From: Deltaproteobacteria bacterium SG8_13
GTDB lineage: Bacteria > Desulfobacterota > Desulfobacteria > Desulfobacterales > SG8-13
Length of the DNA: 64,000 bases
Direction: 5' to 3'
NCBI GenBank assembly: GCA_001303025.1
Contig: LJNK01000001.1
Coordinates: 64,041 to 128,040, forward strand
Shown: positions 50,353 to 59,451 of the stretch, in pieces
Layout: each line of letters opens with the position of its first letter
How positions within the stretch are numbered: position 1 is the first letter of the stretch
The notes under the pieces: generated by a model
Told to the model about the DNA's origin: nothing
The model's database searches: none
The model's input: the letters and a program-made list of their open reading frames with translations, nothing else
Program-made: the position numbers and the translations under genes

Positions 50353-51240
50353 ATGGATCAGCAGGAAAAAAGAGTCGACGGATTTCGATTCATGCCGCCC
50401 GGACTGGCGGCGTGGATACAAACATTCATTCCGGACGAGCAGTTCAACGGACCGATCCCCTGGACACCACTTGCTCGTCCCCTGTCCCAGGCGACTGTGG
50501 CACTGATCACCAGCGCCGGCATCAGCTGCAAATCGGATCCGCCTTTTGACATGGAGCGGGAGAAACGCGAGCCCACCTGGGGGGACCCAACCTACCGGTG
50601 TATTCCCAGAAACACCGCGGCTGCGGATATCGACGTCAATCACCTGCACATCAACACCGATTACATCCGTAAAGATCCGGACGTGATGCTGCCGCTGACC
50701 CGATTGGCGGAATTTGAAGCCGAGGGCATCATCGGGCGCCTGGCACAGACCGCCTACTCCTTTTACGGGTTTCAGTGGCAAAACGAGCGATTCATCGACG
50801 AGGCGATCCGGCCGATGGCCTCCAGGATGAAGTCCGAACAAGTGGAAGCCGTGCTGCTGACCCCGGCCTGACCTTTCTGCTGCCGGTCCGTGGGACTGGC
50901 TGCAAGAGTGCTGGAGGAAGACGGATTTACGACGGTTATTCTAACGCCCACACACGAATTCAACCGCGAGGTGGGCATCCCGCGATCGGTGGCGCTGGAG
51001 TACCCGTACGGCCGGCTGCTCGGTGAGGTGGGCGATGCAGACGGGCAGCGCCAGGTGCTGCTGGCAACGCTGGCAGTTTTAGAACAGGCGCAGGCCCCCG
51101 GACAGGTGAAGCACCTGCCGTTCGAGTGGCCGGAGGATCCCCGGCATACCCACTGGCATCCGCCCGAAATGAGCCCCATCGTAAAGGCTCATCTGGACGA
51201 CATCAAACGGGCCAGGGAGCGCATGAAAGAGCGCGGTTGA
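50353..51240 (+). CDS. Glycine/sarcosine/betaine reductase selenoprotein B-like protein (Sec at in-frame TGA 50869-50871)
   Basis: The frame is open from ATG 50353 (behind AAGGAGG) to a TGA at 50869, then continues in the same frame to a TGA at 51238. Codon 173 is the internal TGA; around it the protein reads LLTPA-U-PFCCRSVGLAARVLEEDG. Related GrdB/PrdB-family proteins have a CPVCHQSVGL-type motif there, so Sec replaces a redox Cys in a UxxC pair. The half after the TGA keeps family features (IPRSVALEYPYGRLLG). A hairpin follows the TGA directly. The full product is 295 aa, soluble; its substrate is unknown. The cysteine-cluster gene starts one base after its stop. Confidence 0.85.
50879..50903 (+). 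promoter_or_regulatory. Candidate bacterial SECIS hairpin
   Basis: GCTGCCGGTCC (50879-50889) pairs with GGACTGGCTGC (50893-50903) around a GTG loop: nine Watson-Crick pairs, one G-U pair and one T-T mismatch. The stem begins 7 bases after the TGA and its loop starts 18 bases after it, with G as first loop base, all within the usual limits for bacterial SECIS elements. Confidence 0.7.
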
Positions 51241-51241
51241 A

Positions 51242-51967
51242 ATGACCCGTACCCGAATCGAACCTTCCGCTCCGCAGTGCCAAAGGTGCGGCACCTGTTG
51301 TAAAAAAGGGGGCCCGGCGCTGCATAAAAAAGATCGGGTGCTGGTGGAAAGCGGCCGGCTGCCGCTAACGGATCTTTTCACCATCCGCCGCGGGGAGCTG
51401 GCCCGGGACAATGTCCGCGGAACGTTGCAGCCACTGGACACGGAGATCGTCAAGATCAAGGCCCGGGAGGCTGCATCTTGGACCTGCCGTTATTACAGCG
51501 ACCATGACAGTGCCTGCCGGATCTATTCCACCCGGCCTTTAGAGTGCCGCGTCCTGCAATGTTGGGATACCCGGGAAATCGAGCGGCTTTACAGCGTTGG
51601 AAGACTGCGGCGAAAAGACCTTTTGGTTCCGGTGGAAGGTCTCTGGGACCTGATCGTCGATCACGACAGGCGATGCAGCTACGAAAGCCTCCACCGGCTG
51701 ACAAGACGGCTGAAATCAGGTGGCGGTGAAGCGGACGCTGGAAAAGTTCTTGAAGTCATCCAGTACGATGCCGAGCTGCGGGATCTGGTAAACGAAAGGG
51801 GCAACCTGGATCCGGAGATGCTCGACTTTCTCTTCGGCCGCCCCCTGACCCGGACCGTCGGCCAGTTCGGGATACGGGTGGAATGCGAGAATGGGAAGGT
51901 TGTCCGGCTGGTTGTCGAACGTTCGGTGGATACCGGCGGTGTGGGTAATCCGAAGACAGGCCAATGA
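51242..51967 (+). CDS. YkgJ-family cysteine cluster protein
   Basis: The 241-aa soluble protein begins with CQRCGTCCKKGG (about residues 14-25), and continues with CRYYSDHDSACRIYSTRPLECRVLQC (cysteines near 80, 90, 99 and 104), the YkgJ zinc or iron-sulfur cluster pattern. The C-terminal half has no known motif. Its ATG starts one base after the selenoprotein stop, so the two are very likely cotranscribed and perhaps functionally paired. Confidence 0.8.
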   Translation: MTRTRIEPSAPQCQRCGTCCKKGGPALHKKDRVLVESGRLPLTDLFTIRRGELARDNVRGTLQPLDTEIVKIKAREAASWTCRYYSDHDSACRIYSTRPLECRVLQCWDTREIERLYSVGRLRRKDLLVPVEGLWDLIVDHDRRCSYESLHRLTRRLKSGGGEADAGKVLEVIQYDAELRDLVNERGNLDPEMLDFLFGRPLTRTVGQFGIRVECENGKVVRLVVERSVDTGGVGNPKTGQ

Positions 51968-52006
51968 GAGGGGCCGGGCTGTAACCTGCAGGGGCAGCCC
52001 GCCGTC

Positions 52007-53212
52007 TTATTCGGGGTTCTGAAACGACCGCTGCGGTTCGCGGGACAGATGCTCTTCCACCAGCACCTCGATCTCTTCCAGCGTGTCGTCGTCGGTCAGG
52101 GGGGTGATCTCTTCCGCTTCCTCGATCGGCTCTATCTCCTGGGTGTCATCCTCCGGCAGGTGGCCGGCAGCCGGTCGCTGGGGCATATCTGCATTTCCCC
52201 AGATGTGCTTTCCGTATTTCAGGTATCCCATCACGTTGTTGAGGCGGGCATCCACGTTGTTCATCACCGGGCGTACGTTGCCGGCGATAAGGGGCTGCAG
52301 GTAATGGGCCAGTTCCATGCTGCCGCCGCCGGTCAGCACGATCGTGTCGATGTCCCAGTCTTCGGCCCACAGGCGGTCTATGTCGTTGGCAATGTTGGCC
52401 GCCAGCTGGGAATAGACCTGGTCCCTGATCTTGGTAAAGTTCAATCCGTGTCCCTTCATCTTGATGGTGCCGGATTCCGCGGCATTGTAGAGACGGTAGA
52501 GCTGGACGTTTACACCGCACTTTTCCCGCAGCTTGTTGGAGATGATGCTGAAGGCCTTGGAGATCCCGGTATCCATCGTACGGCTGCCGCGATCGATATA
52601 TCGCAGTCGATCCATGATGGTAAAATCGGTCGTCCGGAAACCGATGTCCACGACACCGATTTTCTGCCGGGCCAGGTCTGCATTGACAATCTTGCCGTGG
52701 TCGTCCATCAGCAGATTCAAGATGCTCCCCAGCGGCTGCGGCACCATGCGAACTTTGTTGATGTAAATTTCTTTGCTGACCCGGTTGCCGTCGGGCTGAT
52801 GATAGATGACCTTGTGGTGCCCGGTAAGAATTTCGTTGAACCGCTCGTGGTTGTTTTTAAAATGCCCGATGGGCAGGCCGGAGACAACGTTGATCGGCAC
52901 ATTGATTTCGGCGTCTTTGTCCTGGAACACTCCTGTTACGGTCAGTGCCAGAATCTTCACGAATTCGTTGATCAGTTTTTCCTGATCCAGGGTGAAGTTC
53001 AGAACGTTGGACTGCTGTTCGGCAAGGTCGCCGATGAAGTAGGAACGTCCGTCGATGGTGACGTTGAAGAAATCGCTGATTCCCTGCGGACCGAAATCCA
53101 TCCAGAACTGAAGATCGGATGCATCTCCGAAAAGAGATTTGAAGACCAGTGTGTCTTTGCCGTTGGTGGCTTTGGTGAACCCGAATCCAATATCGATTCC
53201 GAGAATCTTCAT
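52007..53212 (-). CDS. ParM/StbA-like actin family ATPase
   Basis: The 401-aa protein has an actin/Hsp70 nucleotide fold: LGIDIGFGFTKAT (phosphate 1, residues 4-16), KIGVVDIGFRTTDFT (phosphate 2, about 187-201) and TIVLTGGGSMELAHYL (adenosine motif, about 293-308). Length and pattern fit ParM/StbA filament proteins rather than MreB. The C-terminal 60 residues are strongly acidic. No ParR-like gene or parC repeat array is nearby, so it is a chromosomal orphan whose filament role is unknown. A sigma-70-type promoter lies 55-83 bases upstream. Confidence 0.8.
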   Translation of the reverse strand: MKILGIDIGFGFTKATNGKDTLVFKSLFGDASDLQFWMDFGPQGISDFFNVTIDGRSYFIGDLAEQQSNVLNFTLDQEKLINEFVKILALTVTGVFQDKDAEINVPINVVSGLPIGHFKNNHERFNEILTGHHKVIYHQPDGNRVSKEIYINKVRMVPQPLGSILNLLMDDHGKIVNADLARQKIGVVDIGFRTTDFTIMDRLRYIDRGSRTMDTGISKAFSIISNKLREKCGVNVQLYRLYNAAESGTIKMKGHGLNFTKIRDQVYSQLAANIANDIDRLWAEDWDIDTIVLTGGGSMELAHYLQPLIAGNVRPVMNNVDARLNNVMGYLKYGKHIWGNADMPQRPAAGHLPEDDTQEIEPIEEAEEITPLTDDDTLEEIEVLVEEHLSREPQRSFQNPE

Positions 53213-53266
53213 GCAGTTCCTCCATGAGTGCCGCGGGTGCGACCCCCATCAATTTTCATTCTAATA

Positions 53267-53295
53267 ATAGTACCTTATCGCGGCCGAAATGTCAA
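53267..53295 (-). promoter_or_regulatory. Sigma-70-type promoter of the ParM-like gene
   Basis: On the minus strand TTGACA (53295-53290) is followed after 17 bases by TACTAT (53272-53267). The ParM-like start codon lies 54 bases further downstream. Confidence 0.55.
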
Positions 53296-53326
53296 AATGC
53301 AAGATGCCGCCGATCGGCCGGAACCG

Positions 53327-53917
53327 CTACGGGGGCTGCACCATCAGGGTCCATTCCACGATCCGGTCACCTTTGACAATCGAAGCGATGTGCCCGTCAA
53401 AAAAATAGTGCTGCACCGGCCATAGCCGGTCGTGGTAGGCGACCACCAGGTGGTGGGAGTCGATCACCGCCACCACCCGGCAGGCCGAAAGGTCCTTCAG
53501 ACCGATTCCGATCGCCTTCAGGACCGCCTCTTTGGATGTCCACACACGATGGAAATTGTCCCACGACTTCCCACCGGCAATTTCCCACTCCTCGTCGGCA
53601 GCCGTTTTGCCGAACAGTGCCTGGGTGTTGCGCGGTTTCACCTTTTCCAGATCGATACCGATCTCCGCCCGGCTGACCACAGCGCCGACATACTCGATTT
53701 TGTGCGTAAGGGACCAGTGGATGCCGTTAGAGGGCAGCGGCCGGCCTTCGGCGTCCTTTTCCAGGTCGCCGAGCGTGATTCGGCTCTTTCGAGCCGATGC
53801 GGTCAGTGCTGTACGCGCGTACCGGCTCAGGTATTTCACCCGCTCGGGCGGCGGCAGCCTGCGGGCGCTTTCCGGTACGGCCAGCAGGACAGGATAGAGG
53901 GTCTCTTTGTTCACCAT
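53327..53917 (-). CDS. 4'-phosphopantetheinyl transferase superfamily protein
   Basis: The 196-aa enzyme carries the Sfp-type motifs: HWSLTHK (about 67-73), GIDLEKVKPR (about 87-96, with the Mg-binding Asp) and WTSKEAVLKAIGIGL (about 126-140). It transfers phosphopantetheine from CoA to a carrier-protein serine. No carrier-protein or synthase gene is adjacent. It is 110 bases downstream... on the minus strand it is transcribed toward the ParM-like gene's upstream region. Confidence 0.88.
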   Translation of the reverse strand: MVNKETLYPVLLAVPESARRLPPPERVKYLSRYARTALTASARKSRITLGDLEKDAEGRPLPSNGIHWSLTHKIEYVGAVVSRAEIGIDLEKVKPRNTQALFGKTAADEEWEIAGGKSWDNFHRVWTSKEAVLKAIGIGLKDLSACRVVAVIDSHHLVVAYHDRLWPVQHYFFDGHIASIVKGDRIVEWTLMVQPP

Positions 53918-54172
53918 GCGATCACCGGTGGGAGTCGATCGGATAAATAAATTCAGTTGCCTGAATAGCCATTGTAGGATATTATATCATAATAATTTAA
54001 TTATTTTTATTAGTTAGCTCTCGTCCGGTAAAAAAATCCCATCCAGGTGGGCGCAGGCATCGGAGCCAGTCAGCCATCGGGTTTGGGCACCGTTACCATC
54101 TGTTTGCCGCCGCCGACCGTTTGGCAAATGTTCGCCCGGCGAAGCGGTCGGCAGTGACGTGAAGTTGGATCC

Positions 54173-56707
54173 ATGAAGGAAGCAGCCCACGGCATAACAT
54201 CGGGCCGGCGGTTTTCCACCGTGCTGATGGTCACCATTATTACCCTGGTGACCGTGTCGGTGTTTTTGATTCTGACCGTGGTCAACCGGCATTTCAATCG
54301 CCGGATGGAACGCGAGTTCGAGAAGAAACTCAAGGCCCAAAGCGGCCAGGCGGAGATCATTGTTCGAAACCGCATTGCCGAAATCCAGGGAATTCTTCAA
54401 GATCTCAGCTCGGACAACACCGTTCGCGTTACCATGATGCTGGGAGCCAGACCCCAGCTTTACCAGCGGATCACCGACACCTATCCCTCCGGCAACGGTG
54501 TGTATCACTTCGTGCAAAAATACGGTGAGGCATCCATTTTCCCGGAGGGGTATCCGGAATTTTCCCACGATCTGACGATGCAGGCGTTAAAAGATCTCCC
54601 CTACGGAGAAACGGTTGCGGACGGATCGGGAAAAACCCTTCTATGGGTGTTTACCTCCCCGATCATGAATACCAACCGGCGGATGGGAACCGCCTATGCC
54701 CTTTACAGTCCGGTAAAGGATCAAAAGCTGATCGATTCCGTTCATGCAGCCGTGGAAGGCGATATTTTAATCATCGAGGAGAATTTCAGCCAGATCCTGA
54801 CTTCCGGTAAAAAACCGGCCTTCGGTCTTCCGGTTCTCTCCGGCGAGTCCACCGAGTCGGACATGATGCCGGTAGACCAGAACTCGGTTCTGGTGGAGCT
54901 CGACGGTTTTGAAAATTTGTATCTGCTTTCCTCCTTGCAATCCTTCAACCAGGACAAGCGCCGACTGACCATTCTGACCGCCCTGTTTTCCGCATTGGCG
55001 CTGGCGGTGTCCATCCTGATCTCCGTGTTCGTCGGGCGCAAAATGGTTCGTCCACTGGGCGATATGACCCGCAAGGCGATTCAGATATCCCGTGGAGAAA
55101 AAGACCTGGGTTTCGACAGTACCGGCGGATACTGGGAGTTCGGTCAGCTCTCCCGGGCGTTCAACTACATGCTTTCGAACCTCAAGGATGCCGAAGAGCG
55201 GTCCCGGTATAAGGAGCTGCTGGAGAATGTGGATGATGCGGTCTACATCATAGACACAGAAGGCGGGATTCTGGACGCGAACGCAGCCGCTTATCTGCAA
55301 TTGGGGTATCCTCCGGATGCGTTCTTTCGGCTGACGCTCGACCAAATCGTTCCTGCCGAAGACGCCGGCAGAATCCTGATGGAGCTGGGAGATCAGGGTG
55401 GCGGTGGGGATGGGAGAAAAATGCGGCTGGAGACGGTTCATCTCAAGGAAAACGGGGACCTCGTTCCGGTGGAAATACTTTCCCGGGCGATCACCTATCG
55501 CGAACAGCCGGTGATTTTGAATGTGGCCAGGGATATCAGCCGGCGCATGGAGATCGAGAGGGAAAAAAAGCAGCTGGAAGCCCAGCTGCTGCACGCCCAG
55601 AAGATGGAGGCCATCGGTACCCTGGCCGGTGGTATTGCCCATGATTTCAATAATTTGTTGATGGGTATCCAGGGACGTATATCGATGATTCGGGCCCACT
55701 CCGATCCCGAACAGCCGCACTACCGTCATGTCGACCAGATCGAAAAAACGGTGACCAGCGCCGCGAACCTCACCAAACAGTTACTCGGCTTCGCCCGCAA
55801 AGGAAAGTACCAGATCGAGCCGACCTCCATCAACACGTTGGTGGAAGATAGCACCCGAATGTTCATCCGCAGTCGTAAGGAGATCAACCTGAGTCTCGAT
55901 TGTGCGGAGAGCTGCTGGACGGTGAATGTCGATCGCGGGCAGATCGAGCAGGTCCTGATCAACCTCTACGTTAACGCTTGGCATGCGATGCCCGAAGGGG
56001 GGGATCTGACCATCCGCACCGAGAATGTGAACCTGGAGGAGACGTTTTGCCTGCCCCATGAGGTCTCTGCCGGACCGTATGTTCATATTTCGGTCGCCGA
56101 TACCGGCATCGGTATTGATCCGAAAATCATCGACCGAATATTCGAGCCGTTTTTTACCACCAAGGGCACCGGGAAGGGTACCGGTCTCGGCCTGGCTTCC
56201 GCTTACGGGATCGTGAAAAACCATAACGGGATCATCCAGGTGGAAAGTCGAAAAGGGGAGGGCACCACCTTCGATATCTTTCTGCCCGCATCATCCGAAA
56301 CAATAGAGAAAATCGCACCCGCCTCACCTGCGGTGACCGGGCGCGGTACGGTGCTGGTGGCCGATGATGAAGAGGAAACCCTGCTGGCCGCAGAGATGAT
56401 GCTCAATGAGCTGGGATACAGGGTGCTGAAGGCTACCGGCGGCCGGGAAGCGGTTCGGGTGTATCGCGAGAACGTGGACGGCGTGGACCTGGTGGCCGTC
56501 GACATGGTGATGCCGGATCTGAACGGCGGTGAAACATACGAGCAGCTGAAAGCGGTGAACCCGGCGGTCAAGGTACTTTTGATGAGCGGTTTCAGCCAGA
56601 GCCGTATGGTCGAAGAGCTGTTGGAGACAGGCTGTGCCGGGTTCCTGCAGAAACCGTTCGACACGCGAACCCTTTCCCTGAAAATCCATGAAGCGTTGCA
56701 GCTATAG
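54173..56707 (+). CDS. Hybrid sensor histidine kinase with PAS and C-terminal receiver
   Basis: The 844-aa protein has TM1 (about 13-38), an extracytoplasmic sensor region (about 39-263), TM2 (about 264-290), HAMP, a PAS domain (about 345-465), HisKA with His490 in IAHDFNNLL, HATPase (DTGIGI, GTGLGLA) and a C-terminal receiver with Asp777 in AVDMVMPD and the Lys of QKPF. All catalytic residues appear intact. No partner regulator or DNA-binding output protein is adjacent. It is a complete membrane hybrid kinase. Confidence 0.88.
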   Translation: MKEAAHGITSGRRFSTVLMVTIITLVTVSVFLILTVVNRHFNRRMEREFEKKLKAQSGQAEIIVRNRIAEIQGILQDLSSDNTVRVTMMLGARPQLYQRITDTYPSGNGVYHFVQKYGEASIFPEGYPEFSHDLTMQALKDLPYGETVADGSGKTLLWVFTSPIMNTNRRMGTAYALYSPVKDQKLIDSVHAAVEGDILIIEENFSQILTSGKKPAFGLPVLSGESTESDMMPVDQNSVLVELDGFENLYLLSSLQSFNQDKRRLTILTALFSALALAVSILISVFVGRKMVRPLGDMTRKAIQISRGEKDLGFDSTGGYWEFGQLSRAFNYMLSNLKDAEERSRYKELLENVDDAVYIIDTEGGILDANAAAYLQLGYPPDAFFRLTLDQIVPAEDAGRILMELGDQGGGGDGRKMRLETVHLKENGDLVPVEILSRAITYREQPVILNVARDISRRMEIEREKKQLEAQLLHAQKMEAIGTLAGGIAHDFNNLLMGIQGRISMIRAHSDPEQPHYRHVDQIEKTVTSAANLTKQLLGFARKGKYQIEPTSINTLVEDSTRMFIRSRKEINLSLDCAESCWTVNVDRGQIEQVLINLYVNAWHAMPEGGDLTIRTENVNLEETFCLPHEVSAGPYVHISVADTGIGIDPKIIDRIFEPFFTTKGTGKGTGLGLASAYGIVKNHNGIIQVESRKGEGTTFDIFLPASSETIEKIAPASPAVTGRGTVLVADDEEETLLAAEMMLNELGYRVLKATGGREAVRVYRENVDGVDLVAVDMVMPDLNGGETYEQLKAVNPAVKVLLMSGFSQSRMVEELLETGCAGFLQKPFDTRTLSLKIHEALQL

Positions 56708-56742
56708 TGCGACGGACACGGCAGGGGACAGGGCTAAAATCG

Positions 56743-56770
56743 CTTCGATCACCGGATCCGGTGATCGAAG
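56743..56770. repeat. Perfect 28-base palindrome
   Basis: CTTCGATCACCGGA is followed directly by its reverse complement TCCGGTGATCGAAG. It lies between the converging hybrid kinase and lipoprotein genes. As RNA it folds into a 12-bp stem with a 4-base loop, but no T-run follows on either side, so it may be a bidirectional terminator or a protein-binding site. Confidence 0.7.
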
Positions 56771-56925
56771 GCCCGTGTATGCTGCCGACCGAATCACACC
56801 CTGCAAAGTCAGCCGGCTTTCTCGACAGGGGTGAGAAGTCGTCCGCATACCGGCAGCAAGCACCCCCATCGGCAGCTCTCCGGCATTTCATTCGGCATCT
56901 TCGCGCGACAACGATCGTGATTACG

Positions 56926-57456
56926 CTATTTGGGCAGCTTCTTGAACATCTGCGTTACCGCGTAATCCAGGCGCGCCTTGACCGTCTTGGTATCAGGGTT
57001 TTGCTGAAGCTGCGCGGTGGCCGTGCCCACCCAGATGGCGAAACCCGTCTCCCTGTCAGCCAGCACAACCGCCAGACCACCTTGGGGAACACTTTCCAGC
57101 ATGTCTGATCCGGTATCCGGATTTTCCTTCAACCCGAGGGCGTCCATGTCGATTCCCGCCGCGAAGGCTACGATCAAATCCGGGTTGGTCGTATTCTCCG
57201 ACATGCCGCGTTTACGCAGCTCACGGTCGATCAGAAATATGATTTCCGCATCTGCATCGAACTGCGGGGGCTCCCATTGACCGTACGGGTCATTGACGAT
57301 CGCAGCTGCGCCCAGCCAGGCGTAAGTCTTGTAGCCGCTGAAATTCGCTGTGGGATCGACCTGCGCATCGACCGCAATGTCCTTTGTGGGAACAGACGCA
57401 CAGCCGGCAACAAGTATCAGAATCGCGATCCATACCGACACACGAGTTTTGTTCAA
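56926..57456 (-). CDS. DUF4136-type lipoprotein
   Basis: A TTG start at 57456 lies 8 bases after a strong AAGGAGG; frames starting further upstream ignore that site. The 176-aa product has a lipoprotein signal (LILVAGC, Cys about 18) and a mature domain with NFSGYKTYAW, AIWVGTATAQL and a C-terminal VTQMFKKLP, as in DUF4136 proteins. It is probably anchored in the outer membrane. Function unknown. Confidence 0.8.
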   Translation of the reverse strand: MNKTRVSVWIAILILVAGCASVPTKDIAVDAQVDPTANFSGYKTYAWLGAAAIVNDPYGQWEPPQFDADAEIIFLIDRELRKRGMSENTTNPDLIVAFAAGIDMDALGLKENPDTGSDMLESVPQGGLAVVLADRETGFAIWVGTATAQLQQNPDTKTVKARLDYAVTQMFKKLPK

Positions 57457-57771
57457 GACCGGTTCCTCCTTATGCAAGACCCGCTGCCTTTGTGGGCGCC
57501 GGGTCTCAAAAGATGTTTTCAACACGGGCGGCACCCTCCGACACTATCATCCGTGACATCGAAAATGCAAACTGTGGAAACCGCAGTCATCACCAGGTTC
57601 TATTTCTATCTTCTCCGACGTTGGATAAGGGCTTTGACACGATGTGATTATTCTGGCAAAAATCGAGGCGGACCGGCTGCGGTGTTCGACCGGCAGCTTG
57701 ATACCACGGCAGCCCGCACACCGGCTGCATCGAACAGTCAAAAATCGAAAAACGGTGACGGTTCTTTGCTG
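57457..57771. other. Intergenic region between lipoprotein and radical SAM genes
   Basis: 315 bases between divergent genes with no supported gene. A TTGACA at 57634-57639 could be a -35 box but no good -10 follows at the right distance. Confidence 0.45.
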
Positions 57772-59448
57772 ATGAAAATTCTCCTTATCTACCCTTATTT
57801 CCTGGAAAAACGCATCCACGAGGACGAGATCAGCGTGCCGCCCCAGGGGTTGTACTTTGTCGGCGCCATGCTCCAATCGCACGGTTACGAGGTGAAACTG
57901 CGAAACTGGTATGATGCCGGTCCGGATGCCGGACAGATTCCGGAAACACTGCAAGAACTGAGACCGGATGTGATCGGCTTTTCGATTCTGCATGCCAACC
58001 GCTGGGGTGGCGTCGAGATTGCCGGGATTGCCAGAAAATTACTTCCGGCTACCAAGATCGTGTTCGGCGGTATTGGCGCCGGCTGCCTGTGGGAGCATCT
58101 GCTCACTCATTTCCCGCAGATCGATGCCGTGGTGATCGGGGAAGGGGAAAAGAGTTTCCTGAACCTGGTGCGGCATTATGAAAAGGCGCGGCCGTCGCTG
58201 GAGGCCATCGGTGGAATCGCCTATCGCCGAAACGGTCATCCGACCCGCAACGCCTGCGACCCTCTGATCCGCGATCTCGACGAGCTGCCCAACCCGGCCC
58301 GGTATTTTTCATACCGGCACCTGTCGCTGACACGGGGCTGCCCCGGAGAATGCGCTTTCTGCGGCTCTCCGGGTTTGTGGGGCCGCCGGGTCCGCTTCCA
58401 TTCGGCCACGTACTTCGTCGACCAGCTGGAAATGTTATATCGGCGTGGCGTCGGCCATTTTTTCATCTCCGACGACACATTCACCGTCAACCGGAAAAAA
58501 ACCATCGCCGTGTGCCGGGAGATCATCAGCAGAAAGCTGCCCATCGTCTGGCAGGCCATATCGCGGGTGGATATGATCGATGAAGAAATTCTGCTGGAAA
58601 TGCGCAAAGCCGGGTGCATCCAAATCAGCTACGGCGTGGAGAGCGGTTCGGAAAAGATCCGCAAGCTGTTGAAGAAGAACTGCTCGGCCGATGAGATCGA
58701 AAAGGCCTTCGCCCTTACTGCCCGATACGGGATTCTGTCGCGGGCCTATTTTATTTACGGCTGCCCGGGAGAGACCGACGATACCGTCGATGAGACCATC
58801 GCGCTGATCAGACGGATCAAGCCGCTCGGCACGATTTTTTACATTCTCGATATCTTTCCCGGAACCGAGCTCTACCGGGATTACCGGGAAAGGTGCGGCG
58901 TCACTGATGATGTCTGGTTAGAGCGCATCGAAGATATTCTCTACTTCGAGACCGATCCGGCCCTTTCCCGGGAACAGGTGCTGGCCTTCGGCCGCAAGCT
59001 GCGCAACGCCTTTTACGACAGCTTGCCCGGATTCGTGGACGCCTTGCAACTGGCGGACATCGATGAGCTGTATCCCTTCCACGCCGATTTTCTTTCCCGG
59101 CTGGCCATGACCTTCGATCACGGTGACTACTCCACCGTCGATGCCATCAACGGTAAGGGCGCTATAGCCCGGAAGTTGTATGAAAAAGCCCTTGCCTACC
59201 ATCCGGACGCAAGGGCCTACCTGGGACTGGGTATGCAGCTGCAGAAAGCCGGTCGTCTGCAAGCCTCTGTAAAGCTGCTCGCCGAAGCCACAGAGCATTT
59301 TCCCGATGATGAGAAGTTGAATGTCTGCCTCGGTGTCAGCTACATGAACCTGGAAAGGTATGACGATGCGCTGGGGTGTTTCGAGCCCTTCCGCAGCAGC
59401 GGCCAGGCGCGGCATTTCTTGCAGATCTGCCGTCAGAACCGGAAATAG
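57772..59448 (+). CDS. B12-binding-type radical SAM protein with C-terminal TPR-like repeats
   Basis: ATG 57772 (MKILLIYPYF) is the natural start of the B12-binding domain; an open frame further upstream has no homology. The 558-aa protein has a Rossmann-type cobalamin domain (about 1-135), a radical SAM core with RGCPGECAFC (Cx3Cx2C, near residues 189-198), a GVESGSEKIRKLLKK segment and a C-terminal TPR-like helical region (about 460-555). It likely does an SAM-radical methylation or rearrangement; substrate unknown. It stands alone and converges with fabV. Confidence 0.85.
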   Translation: MKILLIYPYFLEKRIHEDEISVPPQGLYFVGAMLQSHGYEVKLRNWYDAGPDAGQIPETLQELRPDVIGFSILHANRWGGVEIAGIARKLLPATKIVFGGIGAGCLWEHLLTHFPQIDAVVIGEGEKSFLNLVRHYEKARPSLEAIGGIAYRRNGHPTRNACDPLIRDLDELPNPARYFSYRHLSLTRGCPGECAFCGSPGLWGRRVRFHSATYFVDQLEMLYRRGVGHFFISDDTFTVNRKKTIAVCREIISRKLPIVWQAISRVDMIDEEILLEMRKAGCIQISYGVESGSEKIRKLLKKNCSADEIEKAFALTARYGILSRAYFIYGCPGETDDTVDETIALIRRIKPLGTIFYILDIFPGTELYRDYRERCGVTDDVWLERIEDILYFETDPALSREQVLAFGRKLRNAFYDSLPGFVDALQLADIDELYPFHADFLSRLAMTFDHGDYSTVDAINGKGAIARKLYEKALAYHPDARAYLGLGMQLQKAGRLQASVKLLAEATEHFPDDEKLNVCLGVSYMNLERYDDALGCFEPFRSSGQARHFLQICRQNRK

Positions 59449-59451
59449 GTC

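Noticed and set aside
54124-54136. GGCA-type sequence resembling a sigma-54 site upstream of the hybrid kinase
   Set aside because: The spacer is 9 bases, so it does not fit.
57277-57771. Upstream extension of the radical SAM frame
   Set aside because: The extension overlaps the divergent lipoprotein gene and the B12 domain begins exactly at 57772.
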